Source: Intrasporangium calvum DSM 43043 (GTDB lineage: Bacteria; Actinomycetota; Actinomycetes; Actinomycetales; Dermatophilaceae). From it: 64,000 nucleotides of DNA. A program made the translations under genes and the position numbers. Of this stretch, positions 33,887 through 41,909 are shown piece by piece. Numbering within the stretch: the stretch's first letter is position 1; each line of letters opens with the position of its first letter. Location: NCBI RefSeq assembly GCF_000184685.1, contig NC_014830.1, positions 3,286,001-3,350,000 on the forward strand. Direction: 5' to 3'. The notes below the pieces were generated by a model. That model ran no database searches. It was not told the origin of the DNA and was given only the letters and a program-made list of their open reading frames with translations.

Positions 33887-34540
33887 ATGGACGTGCCGCA
33901 GCTGCGCGTGCTGATCGTCGACGACCATGCCCTGCTCCGCGAGGGGACCAGTCGGATCCTCGAGCAGTACAGCGACATCAAGGTGGTCGGAGACGCCTAC
34001 TCGGGCGAGGTCGCGCTCGCCCTGGTCAACCGCCTTCGACCCGACGTCGTCCTCATGGACGTGCGCCTTCCCGGGATGAGTGGCATCGAGGCCACCCGAC
34101 GAATCGCGCAGGACCATCCTGGAATCAAGGTCCTCATCGTGACGGCGTACGACGACGAGGAGTTCGTCCGTAGGGGGCTTGAGGCCGGCGCCGTCGGCTT
34201 CATCAGCAAAGCAGCGCCGGGGCGCGAGCTCGCCACCGGGGTGAGGGACGCTGCCGCAGGTCGACTGGTGCTCCAGTCACAGCTGCTGGCACGGGTGCTG
34301 CGGCCCCGCGGCCCGGCCAACGACGGCGTCATGCTGACAGACCGCGAACGACAGGTGCTCTCGCTGCTCGTCGACGGCCTCCACAACAGGGAGATCGCGG
34401 ACCGGCTCCACATCAGTAGCCGTACGGTGGAGCGCCATTGCGACAGCCTCTACGGCAAACTCGGAGCTGGTTCCCGGACCGAGGCCGTTGTCAAAGCCCT
34501 CTCACACGGGATCATCGAGGCGCCCGATGACGACGGATGA
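33887..34540 (+). CDS. NarL/LuxR-family response regulator
   Basis: A 217-residue regulator: receiver with VLIVDDHALLREG, phospho-Asp in VVLMDVRLPGMSG, Lys in FISKAAPG, and a LuxR helix-turn-helix (LTDRERQVLSLLVDGLHNREIADRL, split by no insertions). The start is marked by a leaderless -10 box. It overlaps the kinase gene by 14 bases. Related pairs (NarLS, DevRS) sense oxygen, nitrate or redox state; the specific signal is not visible here. Confidence 0.92.
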   Translation: MDVPQLRVLIVDDHALLREGTSRILEQYSDIKVVGDAYSGEVALALVNRLRPDVVLMDVRLPGMSGIEATRRIAQDHPGIKVLIVTAYDDEEFVRRGLEAGAVGFISKAAPGRELATGVRDAAAGRLVLQSQLLARVLRPRGPANDGVMLTDRERQVLSLLVDGLHNREIADRLHISSRTVERHCDSLYGKLGAGSRTEAVVKALSHGIIEAPDDDG

Positions 34541-36005
34541 GGCCAACGTCGGGATCGACCATGGAGGCACGTCGCACGTCGCCAGGATTTATCGCGCCAT
34601 CGCGCCGCCCGTACGTTCATGGCGCTTCTGGATCGTGCAGGCGGCAGTGCTCACCATCGCGGCGTTGCACGATCTCGTCCTCGTCTGGCTTGGCGACAGG
34701 GAAGACGTCATCCTCGTTCCCGGCCCGGTCACCTCTGCACTGCTGTTCGTCCCGGTGCTGTACGCCGCACTCAATTTCGGCGTCAAGGGGGCTGTCGGGA
34801 CCGCGGTCCTTTCTACCCTCACCATCGTTCCGCACTGGCCTGCGGACAGCTCGTGGCCTTCCATCCACGTCTGGGTGGAGGGCGGCAACCTCATCCTGCT
34901 CAACGCCGTCGCTGTCGTTGTCGGCGTGCGGGTGGAGCGGGAACGCCGGGCGCGGCGACGTGCCGAGGACGCGCTGACGGCGGCCGAGGTGGCAACAGCT
35001 CGCTACTATTCGCTCTTCGACGATCATCAGGCGGCCGTGCTCATCGCCGACGCCGATGGCGTCGTCTCGGAGACGAACGCTGCCGGGACACGGCTCCTCG
35101 GGGATGACACGGTAGGGCGGGGCCTTCGTGACCTCCTCGGCCAAAATGTGCCGGCGCTCCTCACCGGGATGCCGGTGCTCCCGCTGACGACAACGGATGG
35201 CGAGCAGCGCCTGTTCGCCCCGAGCGCACAGGTCTTTTCACCCGACGCCGGATCACGGCTCGTGCAGGTCTGTCTTGCTGATGTCACGGAGCAGCATCGC
35301 CGTCAGGAGGAGCAGCGGTTGTTCAGTGCCCGGCTGATCGCCGTGCAGGAGGACGAACGACGCCGCCTGGCTCAGGACCTGCATGATGATCCGCTCCAGA
35401 CCTTGCTGTTCCTCTCGCGAGGCCTGGATGACGTGGCCGCCGACCCGCAGCTCCCGGTGGACATAGCGGCGCAGATCTCGAGACATGCAGGGCTTGCCAC
35501 CGAAGTTGGATGCGCACTTCGCGAGGTCATCCGAGGGCTGCGTCCCCCAGTGCTCGATGCTCTCGGGCTGGCTTCCGCCCTGCGACAACTCGTGGACGAA
35601 GCAGAGATGAGATCGGGTGCACCCAACGTCGGCCTCCAGGTGCGCGGCGAGCCCGTGCGGTTGACCCCCGAGGGCGAGCTCACGGCATACCGCGTTGTCC
35701 AGGAGTCACTCAGCAATGTCCTTCGCCATGCGGGAGCGGCGCGCGTCGACGTCCTCGTCGAGTTCCGCGACATGCTCTCCATCACGGTCTCCGACGACGG
35801 TCGTGGGATCGACAAGCGGCGTACGAGCCCACCGCCCCAGCCGGAGTCCGTGCGCGAGCTCGTCCAGGGCTGGGGACTGGTGGGGATGCGCGAACGGGTG
35901 GTTGCCCTCGGCGGAACCGTGGAAGTGCTCAAGCGCATCCCGCGCGGCACGACGATCCAGGCCACATTGCCCATTTCCGACGGACGCCGCGGCCAGGGCG
36001 CCTGA
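34527..36005 (+). CDS. HisKA_3-type sensor kinase with PAS-like domain
   Basis: A 492-residue kinase partner of the NarL-type regulator. The N-terminus has about four hydrophobic helices (AAVLTIAALHDLVLVWLG ... NAVAVVVGVRV), then a PAS-like domain (SLFDDHQAAVLIADADGVV), a HisKA_3 dimer helix with the phospho-His in RRLAQDLHDDPLQTLL, and an HATPase_c domain (RVVQESLSNVLRHAGA, DDGRGID). ATG 34527 overlaps the regulator's 3' end. No heme-binding GAF domain is evident, so it is not a DosS/DevS orthologue. Confidence 0.9.
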   Translation: MTTDEANVGIDHGGTSHVARIYRAIAPPVRSWRFWIVQAAVLTIAALHDLVLVWLGDREDVILVPGPVTSALLFVPVLYAALNFGVKGAVGTAVLSTLTIVPHWPADSSWPSIHVWVEGGNLILLNAVAVVVGVRVERERRARRRAEDALTAAEVATARYYSLFDDHQAAVLIADADGVVSETNAAGTRLLGDDTVGRGLRDLLGQNVPALLTGMPVLPLTTTDGEQRLFAPSAQVFSPDAGSRLVQVCLADVTEQHRRQEEQRLFSARLIAVQEDERRRLAQDLHDDPLQTLLFLSRGLDDVAADPQLPVDIAAQISRHAGLATEVGCALREVIRGLRPPVLDALGLASALRQLVDEAEMRSGAPNVGLQVRGEPVRLTPEGELTAYRVVQESLSNVLRHAGAARVDVLVEFRDMLSITVSDDGRGIDKRRTSPPPQPESVRELVQGWGLVGMRERVVALGGTVEVLKRIPRGTTIQATLPISDGRRGQGA

Positions 36006-36324
36006 GGGCTCTCAGGCGCCCCGCGCGCTCGCCTTTTTCAGGCCCTCCGCCACCTGTCCTGACATCCCGTCCCGCGCATCAGCAGGGCGTGACGCGGGCG
36101 GGTCAGGCGTCGACACACCGCCCTATCCTCCTGGCTCATCTGATCGAGCACACTGCCGAGGGCCACGACCGGTGTGGAACCAGTTTTGCCCCACTCCTTC
36201 CTCTCCCTCCCCTCAACACCCTGCCTTGATCACTACCCTAACGAGAGGGTAGGGTTGCATAGTCGCCTCCAGCGGCACCCGACGACCTGGCCCGCACGGG
36301 TCCGACCGCGACCCGAAAGCTGAC
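36006..36324. other. Intergenic region upstream of merR
   Basis: Contains the dyad at 36233-36252 and pyrimidine-rich sequence; no gene seen. Confidence 0.4.
36233..36252 (+). promoter_or_regulatory. MerR-type operator dyad
   Basis: CTACCCTAACGAGAGGGTAG: two 7-base arms with a 6-base centre, 72 bases before the merR start. MerR-family regulators bind such dyads between -35 and -10; a clear pair with 19-base spacing was not identified. Confidence 0.6.
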
Positions 36325-36735
36325 GTGAGCCCTACCACCTCCGCCCCGAGCACCGCGACCCTGATGCAGATCGGCGACGTCGCCGAGCGCACGAGCCTGA
36401 GCCTGCGCACGATCCGGCACTACGAGGAGGTCGGGCTGCTGCCGGAGGCGCAGCGCTCCCCCGGCGGGTTCCGCCTCTACACCGAGGACGCAGTCACCCG
36501 GCTGCTGCTGATCAAGCAGATGAAGCCCCTCGACTTCACCCTCGAGCAGATGCGCGAGATCCTCGACGTCCGCCAGCGCCTGGCCAGCCCGCGCTGTTCC
36601 GACAAGACCCGCGCCGGGCTGCAGGCCACCCTCGAGGACTACCAGCGGCTCGCCGACGACAAGCTGACTGAGCTACGCCGCAAGGTCGAGCACGCCGAGG
36701 CGTTCGCGGCTCACCTCCGCGAGCCCCTGAGCTAG
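36325..36735 (+). CDS. MerR-family transcriptional regulator
   Basis: A 136-residue regulator. The winged helix (MQIGDVAERTSLSLRTIRHYEEVGLLPEA region, about residues 14-40) is followed by a long dimerisation helix (about 95-130) and no sizeable effector domain. One Cys (SPRCSDKTR) lies in the effector region. GTG 36325 is used; ATG 36364 is an alternative start directly before the DNA-binding domain. It lies 102 bases upstream of the SulP gene on the same strand and probably controls both from the dyad at 36233. Confidence 0.88.
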   Translation: MSPTTSAPSTATLMQIGDVAERTSLSLRTIRHYEEVGLLPEAQRSPGGFRLYTEDAVTRLLLIKQMKPLDFTLEQMREILDVRQRLASPRCSDKTRAGLQATLEDYQRLADDKLTELRRKVEHAEAFAAHLREPLS

Positions 36736-36837
36736 TTTCACGCCCCCGAAGCCCGCCCCCGGTCACCGTCGTCCGGGATCCATGCCGCCGCCCGTCCATG
36801 CGCGCCGGTCCTCGCATCCCGATCCTCTGGAGCAGTC

Positions 36838-38409
36838 TTGTCCACCACCGAGCCCACGTCGCCCGGCCGCGACGACCACCACCACGACCACCACGACGCC
36901 CACCACGACGGTGTGGAGCACTTCCGGCACGAGCACGAGGTCACCTCTGTACGCGCCGCCCTCCGCTCCCCCAAGCGGCTGCGCACCGAGGTCCTCGCCG
37001 GTCTGGTCGTCGCCCTCGCCCTGATCCCCGAGGCGATCTCGTTCTCGATCATCGCCGGTGTCGACCCCCGCCTGGGCCTCTTCGCGTCCTTCACGATGGC
37101 CGTCTCGATCGCCTTCCTCGGGGGCCGCCCCGCGATGATCTCGGCGGCCACCGGTGCGATCGCCCTCGTCATCGCGCCCGTCGCCCGCGAGCACGGCTTG
37201 GACTACCTCATCGCCACCGTCATCCTCGGCGGGGTCATCCAGGTCGTCCTGGGCCTGGCCGGCGTCGCCAAGATGATGCGCTTCATCCCCCGCTCGGTCA
37301 TGGTCGGCTTCGTCAACGCCCTCGCGATCCTCATCTTCCTCGCGCAGGTCCCGCACCTGGTCGACGTCCCCGTGGCGGTCTACCCGCTCATCGCGGTCGG
37401 GCTGCTCATCATGGTCGCGCTGCCGAAGTTCACCCAGGCCGTCCCCGCACCGCTGGTGGCGATCGTCGTGCTGACGATCTTCACCGTCGCCGCCGCGATC
37501 GCCGTGCCCACCGTCGGCGACCAGGGCGACCTGCCGGACAGCCTGCCGAGCCTGTTCTTCCCGAACGTGCCGTTCACCTTGGAGACCCTGCAGATCATCG
37601 GGCCCTTCTCGATCGCGATGGCCCTCGTCGGCCTGATGGAGTCGCTGATGACGGCCAAGCTCGTCGACGACGTCACCGACACCCATTCCAACAAGACCCG
37701 GGAGGCCTGGGGCCAGGGCGCCGCCAACATCATCACCGGCTTCTTCGGCGGCATGGGCGGCTGCGCGATGATCGGCCAGACCATGATCAACGTCAAGGCC
37801 GCGCGCGCCCGCACCCGCATCTCGACCTTCCTCGCCGGCGTCTTCCTGCTCATCCTCGTCGTCGGCCTCGGCGACATCGTCTCGCTCATCCCGATGGCCG
37901 CCCTCGTCGCCGTCATGATCATGGTCTCGGTCGGCACGATGGACTGGCACAGCCTCCAGCCCGCCACCCTCAAGCGGCTTCCGAAGAGCGAGACCTTCGT
38001 CATGGCCGCGACCGTCGTCGTGGTCGTCGCCACCCACAACCTCGCCATCGGGGTCATCGCCGGTGTCATCGTCGCCTCCGTCATGTTCGCCCGCCGCGTC
38101 GCCCACTTCACCGAGGTGGTCGACGTGGCCCACCCGGACGACGACACCCGCGTCTACAAGGTCGTCGGCGAGCTCTTCTTCGCCTCGAGCAACGACTTGG
38201 TGTACCAGTTCGACTACGTCGGCGACCCCAGGAACGTCGTCATCGACCTGACCGACTCCCACATCTGGGATGCGTCCACCGTCGCCTCGCTCGACGCCAT
38301 CGAGACCAAGTACCGTGCCAAGGGCAAGAACGTGACCATCATCGGCCTCAACCCCGAGAGCCTCGAGCGACACGAGCGTCTCGCCGGCCACCTCGGCGGC
38401 GGCCACTGA
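36838..38409 (+). CDS. SulP-family anion transporter with His-rich N-terminus and STAS domain
   Basis: 523 residues starting at TTG 36838 behind GGAG. The first 35 residues contain a dozen His (DDHHHDHHDAHHDGVEHF). A SulP permease domain of 10-14 helices follows (LVVALALIPEAISFSIIAG, GFFGGMGGCAMIGQTMIN) and then a C-terminal STAS domain (VVIDLTDSHIWDASTVASLD). SulP members carry sulfate, bicarbonate or other anions. The His tract is not typical and may bind a metal ion. Regulated probably by the upstream MerR; followed by a strong hairpin. Confidence 0.9.
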   Translation: MSTTEPTSPGRDDHHHDHHDAHHDGVEHFRHEHEVTSVRAALRSPKRLRTEVLAGLVVALALIPEAISFSIIAGVDPRLGLFASFTMAVSIAFLGGRPAMISAATGAIALVIAPVAREHGLDYLIATVILGGVIQVVLGLAGVAKMMRFIPRSVMVGFVNALAILIFLAQVPHLVDVPVAVYPLIAVGLLIMVALPKFTQAVPAPLVAIVVLTIFTVAAAIAVPTVGDQGDLPDSLPSLFFPNVPFTLETLQIIGPFSIAMALVGLMESLMTAKLVDDVTDTHSNKTREAWGQGAANIITGFFGGMGGCAMIGQTMINVKAARARTRISTFLAGVFLLILVVGLGDIVSLIPMAALVAVMIMVSVGTMDWHSLQPATLKRLPKSETFVMAATVVVVVATHNLAIGVIAGVIVASVMFARRVAHFTEVVDVAHPDDDTRVYKVVGELFFASSNDLVYQFDYVGDPRNVVIDLTDSHIWDASTVASLDAIETKYRAKGKNVTIIGLNPESLERHERLAGHLGGGH

Positions 38410-38420
38410 CCCGCTGAGCC

Positions 38421-38460
38421 AGCCCAGCGGCATACGACCCATGCCGTATGCCGCTGGGCT
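38421..38460. terminator. Perfect 16-bp-stem hairpin (repeat family member)
   Basis: Stem AGCCCAGCGGCATACG / CGTATGCCGCTGGGCT with an 8-base loop, 11 bases after the SulP stop. No T-run follows. The right arm recurs at 31280-31299 and near 62784, so this may be both a terminator and a small dispersed repeat. Confidence 0.6.
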
Positions 38461-38512
38461 CGGTCCCGCCACCAACACCAGCCCCAGCCCACGGACCTTT
38501 GGAGGACCGCAC

Positions 38513-38572
38513 ATGAGGATCTCGCGCCACCCGGCCCGGCACGTCCCGACCTTCCGAGGTGGGATCCGATGA
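38513..38572 (+). CDS. 19-codon leader ORF overlapping RNase J start
   Basis: ATG 38513 has GGAGG (38501-38505) seven bases upstream, and the frame reads MRISRHPARHVPTFRGGIR before TGA. The stop overlaps the RNase J ATG as ATGA (38569-38572), so ribosomes finishing the leader could start RNase J. It is rich in Arg (five) and His (two). Too short to identify by family; the good Shine-Dalgarno and exact overlap are the evidence. Confidence 0.5.
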   Translation: MRISRHPARHVPTFRGGIR

Positions 38573-40266
38573 GCCGCCGCGGGTCTCGCACCAAGAGGGC
38601 CACTGGCCTGCCGGGTCTCGCGCCGGGCGGGCTGCGAGTTGTGCCGCTGGGTGGTCTCGGCGAGATCGGCCGCAACATGACGGTCTTCGAGCACGCCGGG
38701 CGGCTGCTGATCGTCGACTGCGGCGTCCTTTTCCCGGAGGAGCACCAGCCCGGGGTGGACGTGATCCTCCCGGACTTCACCTGGATCCGCGACCGGCTCG
38801 ACCAGGTCGACGCGATCCTGCTCACGCACGGCCACGAGGACCACATCGGCGGGGTGCCCTACCTGCTGCGTGAACGGCCTGACATCCCACTGGTCGGCTC
38901 CCGCCTCACCCTGGCCTTCATCGAGGCCAAGCTCAAGGAGCACCGGATCAAGCCGGTGACCGTCGAGGTCCGCGAGGACCACCGCCGGAAGTTCGGACCG
39001 TTCGACTGCGAGTTCATCGCGGTCAACCACTCCATCCCGGACGGCCTCGCGGTCGCGATTCGTACCGCCGCCGGGCTGGTCCTGCACACCGGCGACTTCA
39101 AGATGGACCAGTTCCCGCTCGACGGACGGGTCACCGACCTGCGGGCCTTCGCCCGGCTCGGGCAGGAGGGCGTCGACCTCTTCCTCGTCGACTCGACCAA
39201 CGCCGAGGTCCCCGGCTTCACCATCTCCGAGGGCGAGCTGGCCCCCGCGATCGAGACCGTGTTCCGGACCACGCCCGGCCGGGTGATCGTCTCCAGCTTC
39301 GCCAGCCACGTCCATCGCATCCAGCAGGTCCTCGACGCCGCGCAACAGCACGGTCGCAAGGTCGCCTTCGTCGGACGGTCGATGGTCCGCAACATGGGCA
39401 TTGCCAGCGAGCTCGGCTACCTCACCATCCCCGAGGGGCTCGTCGTCGACGACTTGAAGAAGCTCGAGCGCCTCCCGGCCAACCAGATCGCGATCGTCGC
39501 GACCGGTTCACAGGGCGAGCCGCTCGCCGCCCTCGCCCGGATGGCCAACCGCGACCATCCCGTCCGCGTCACCGAGGGCGACACCGTCCTCATGGCCAGC
39601 TCGCTCATCCCGGGCAACGAGAACGCCATCTACCGGGTCATCAACGAGCTCACCCGTTGGGGAGCCAACGTCGTGCACAAGGGCAACGCCAAGGTCCACG
39701 TGTCCGGGCACGCCAGCGCCGGCGAGCTCGCCTACTGCTACAACATCATCCGGCCCACCAACGTCCTCCCTGTCCACGGCGAGTGGCGCCACCTGCGAGC
39801 CAACGCCGACATCGCCGTGCGTACCGGCGTCGATCCCAAGAGCGTCCTCATCGCCCAGGACGGGTCCGTCATCGACCTCGTCGACGGCCGCGCCGCCATC
39901 ACCGGGACCGTGCCCGCCGGGATGGTGTACGTCGACGGGATGACCGTCGGCGGGGCGACCGAGGCGCACCTGCACGTCCGTCGCACGCTCGCCGAGGAAG
40001 GCGTCCTGACCATCATCTGCATCGTCGACCCCGCCACCGGCGAGCTCACCGAGGACCCCGATTACCTCGCCCACGGCTTCGAGCGAGACGCCATGGACTT
40101 CGACGACGCCACCCCGGCCATCCAGAAGGCCCTGACCAAGGCCTCCCGCGACGGTATCGAGGACATCGAGCAGATCGAGGAGCTCGTGCGCGCCGCCGCA
40201 TCGGGTTGGGCCCACCGCAAGCATCGCCGCAGCCCGCTCATCATCCCGGTCATCATCGACGCCTGA
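38569..40266 (+). CDS. rnj: Ribonuclease J-family metallo-beta-lactamase ribonuclease
   Basis: A 565-residue protein. Metallo-beta-lactamase core with LTHGHEDHIGG, HTGDFKMDQ and LVDSTNAE, beta-CASP motifs (FASHVHRIQQ, SGHASAGE, NVLPVHGEWRHL), and the C-terminal RNase J domain. These are dual endo/5'-exoribonucleases that act in RNA turnover. GAGGTGGG lies upstream of ATG 38569, and the leader ORF overlaps it. Actinobacteria usually carry rnj next to dapA; this copy follows SulP, so it is likely a second copy. Confidence 0.93.
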   Translation: MSRRGSRTKRATGLPGLAPGGLRVVPLGGLGEIGRNMTVFEHAGRLLIVDCGVLFPEEHQPGVDVILPDFTWIRDRLDQVDAILLTHGHEDHIGGVPYLLRERPDIPLVGSRLTLAFIEAKLKEHRIKPVTVEVREDHRRKFGPFDCEFIAVNHSIPDGLAVAIRTAAGLVLHTGDFKMDQFPLDGRVTDLRAFARLGQEGVDLFLVDSTNAEVPGFTISEGELAPAIETVFRTTPGRVIVSSFASHVHRIQQVLDAAQQHGRKVAFVGRSMVRNMGIASELGYLTIPEGLVVDDLKKLERLPANQIAIVATGSQGEPLAALARMANRDHPVRVTEGDTVLMASSLIPGNENAIYRVINELTRWGANVVHKGNAKVHVSGHASAGELAYCYNIIRPTNVLPVHGEWRHLRANADIAVRTGVDPKSVLIAQDGSVIDLVDGRAAITGTVPAGMVYVDGMTVGGATEAHLHVRRTLAEEGVLTIICIVDPATGELTEDPDYLAHGFERDAMDFDDATPAIQKALTKASRDGIEDIEQIEELVRAAASGWAHRKHRRSPLIIPVIIDA

Positions 40267-40851
40267 CTCGTTCCGGACGCATGCCAGAAGGTTGCGCCAC
40301 AGAAGGATCCGCCACAGCGGGGCCGGCAGGACGGGAGGACCGTGTCTCCGACAACCCCGTGCCCAACCCCCGGCGAGACCAATGCAGTCACGGAGCCCCC
40401 GACCGCCGCCGACATCATGGGTGGGAGCGCCATCGAGCGACGCCGCTGAGAGGCACCTCCCCCGGCCTGGATGAGCAGCCCGCCCGGCTCGACGCGCGTC
40501 CGCTGCGCTCGGTCGTCGCCACGGGGACTGTCCGCTGAAACGGTGTTTCTGGCCGACACGCGTCTGGGGCTGGCCGTGCGGCGGCGAGAGTCGTCGGGGG
40601 CGCCAGACTGGTGATCGCATGCGTCCACCGTGTTCAAGACACTGCCGCGCGGCGTCGTGGTTGCCGCAATGACCTCGGCGGCCGCCACTGTCCTGTGGAG
40701 GTGGCGCCCGGGGTTGCCCCGGTGCCCTTGCGGAGGCGCCGGGCCGGCCGGATCGGGTTGGCTGAACCGGCTGACAGGTTGTGTCAGGTTCCGTTCAGGC
40801 GGTCCCCTGCATGGTGAGGGGGTCAGAGTGACACCAACGGAAGGACTTCCC
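40267..40851. other. Intergenic region upstream of small secreted protein
   Basis: About 585 bases with no supported gene. Near its end CTGACA-GGTTG-TGTCAG (40771-40787) forms an inverted repeat and GTCAGGTTCCGTTCAGG (40783-40799) a direct repeat on an 11-base pitch, both plausible two-component regulator sites for the gene at 40852. Confidence 0.45.
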
Positions 40852-41142
40852 ATGCGGATCAAGAAGATCGCCATCGGCGGCGCGGCAGCGGCGGCTCTCG
40901 GCATCACGGCGATGCTCGGGTCGGGTGCCGCGTTCGCGGCGAGCCCGTCGCCGGTGGCTCCGGCTGCCACCTCGAGCAGCGTCCAGCAGGGCCAGCGAAG
41001 CGCCACCGACACCGGCGCCAGTGAGGTCTCGGGTGCGGAAGCCCCCGAGACCGCCGGCACCGAGTCGGGGACCTCGGACGGTCCGGGCGGCCACGAGGAC
41101 CCGGCGGGCAACGTCGACCACCAGTTCGACGGGCAGGAGTAA
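40852..41142 (+). CDS. Small secreted acidic protein
   Basis: A 96-residue protein with a signal peptide (KKIAIGGAAAAALGITAMLG, cleavage near AFA-AS). The mature part is Ser/Gly/Glu-rich and disordered, ending NVDHQFDGQE. GGAAGGAC lies six bases before ATG 40852. It is followed by a hairpin and then a two-component system whose likely binding sites lie upstream of it, so it may be that system's target. No cysteines; no family recognised. Confidence 0.65.
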   Translation: MRIKKIAIGGAAAAALGITAMLGSGAAFAASPSPVAPAATSSSVQQGQRSATDTGASEVSGAEAPETAGTESGTSDGPGGHEDPAGNVDHQFDGQE

Positions 41143-41153
41143 CCAACCCTGCG

Positions 41154-41180
41154 GGGGGACGGCCCTTCGGGCCGTCCCCC
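41154..41180 (+). terminator. GC-rich hairpin terminator
   Basis: A 12-bp perfect stem GGGGGACGGCCC / GGGCCGTCCCCC with a 3-base loop, 11 bases after the secreted-protein stop. No U-tract follows, as is common in actinobacteria. Confidence 0.7.
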
Positions 41181-41234
41181 GTGCACGCGTAGGGTGGCGG
41201 TGCGTGCACTCCTGTGGGCTGGCCGGAGGTGACG

Positions 41235-41909
41235 GTGCGGGTTCTTGTCGTGGAGGATGAGCGGCCGCTGGCTGCTGCGCTGCGCCGGAGTCTGGAGTCC
41301 GAGGGTTTCAGCGTCGTGGTGGCTTTGAACGGTGTCGACGGCGACTGGCAGGCGCAGGAGCAGACGTTCGATGTGATCGTCCTGGATGTGATGCTGCCCG
41401 GCATGTCGGGTTACGACATCTGCCGCAACGTGCGCGCGCGCGACGACTCGACGCCCATCGTGTTCTTGACCGCGAAGGACGGGGAGTACGACGAGGCCGA
41501 CGCGCTGGACATCGGAGGCGATGACTTCATCTCCAAGCCGTTCTCCCCGGTCGTTCTCGCGGCGCGGCTGCGGGCACTGCTGCGGCGCGCCGGCGAGGGG
41601 CCAGAGCCTTCCGTGGTGGTGGGCTCGTTGCGGTTGGAGCCTGCCAAGCAGCGGGCCTGGCTGGGCGCCGACGAGCTGCGGCTGACCGCACGGGAGATGG
41701 CGCTGGTGCGCTACCTGGCCCATCGGGTTGATCACGTGGTCAGCAAGACCGAGATCCTTGAGCATGTCTGGGACCAGGCCTTCGAGGGCGACGCGAACGT
41801 CGTCGAGGTGTACATCGGGCGGCTGCGTCGCAAGCTGGCAACTCAGCCGGACGTGGCGATCGAGACGGTCCGCGGCCTGGGGTACCGCTTGAGCGGACGA
41901 GGCGCATGA
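41235..41909 (+). CDS. OmpR-family response regulator
   Basis: A 224-residue regulator: VLVVEDERPLAAAL, phospho-Asp in VIVLDVMLPGMSG, Lys in DDFISKPFS, and a winged-helix domain (LTAREMALVRYLAHR, VVEVYIGRLRRKL). GTG 41235 is chosen because GGAGG lies five bases upstream; the frame is open to 41214. It overlaps the kinase by four bases. Signal unknown. Confidence 0.92.
   Translation: MRVLVVEDERPLAAALRRSLESEGFSVVVALNGVDGDWQAQEQTFDVIVLDVMLPGMSGYDICRNVRARDDSTPIVFLTAKDGEYDEADALDIGGDDFISKPFSPVVLAARLRALLRRAGEGPEPSVVVGSLRLEPAKQRAWLGADELRLTAREMALVRYLAHRVDHVVSKTEILEHVWDQAFEGDANVVEVYIGRLRRKLATQPDVAIETVRGLGYRLSGRGA

Noticed and set aside
36763-39351. 862-codon open frame on the minus strand
   Set aside because: It is antisense to the SulP and RNase J genes, with low-complexity Asp/Gly/His composition typical of GC-rich shadow frames.
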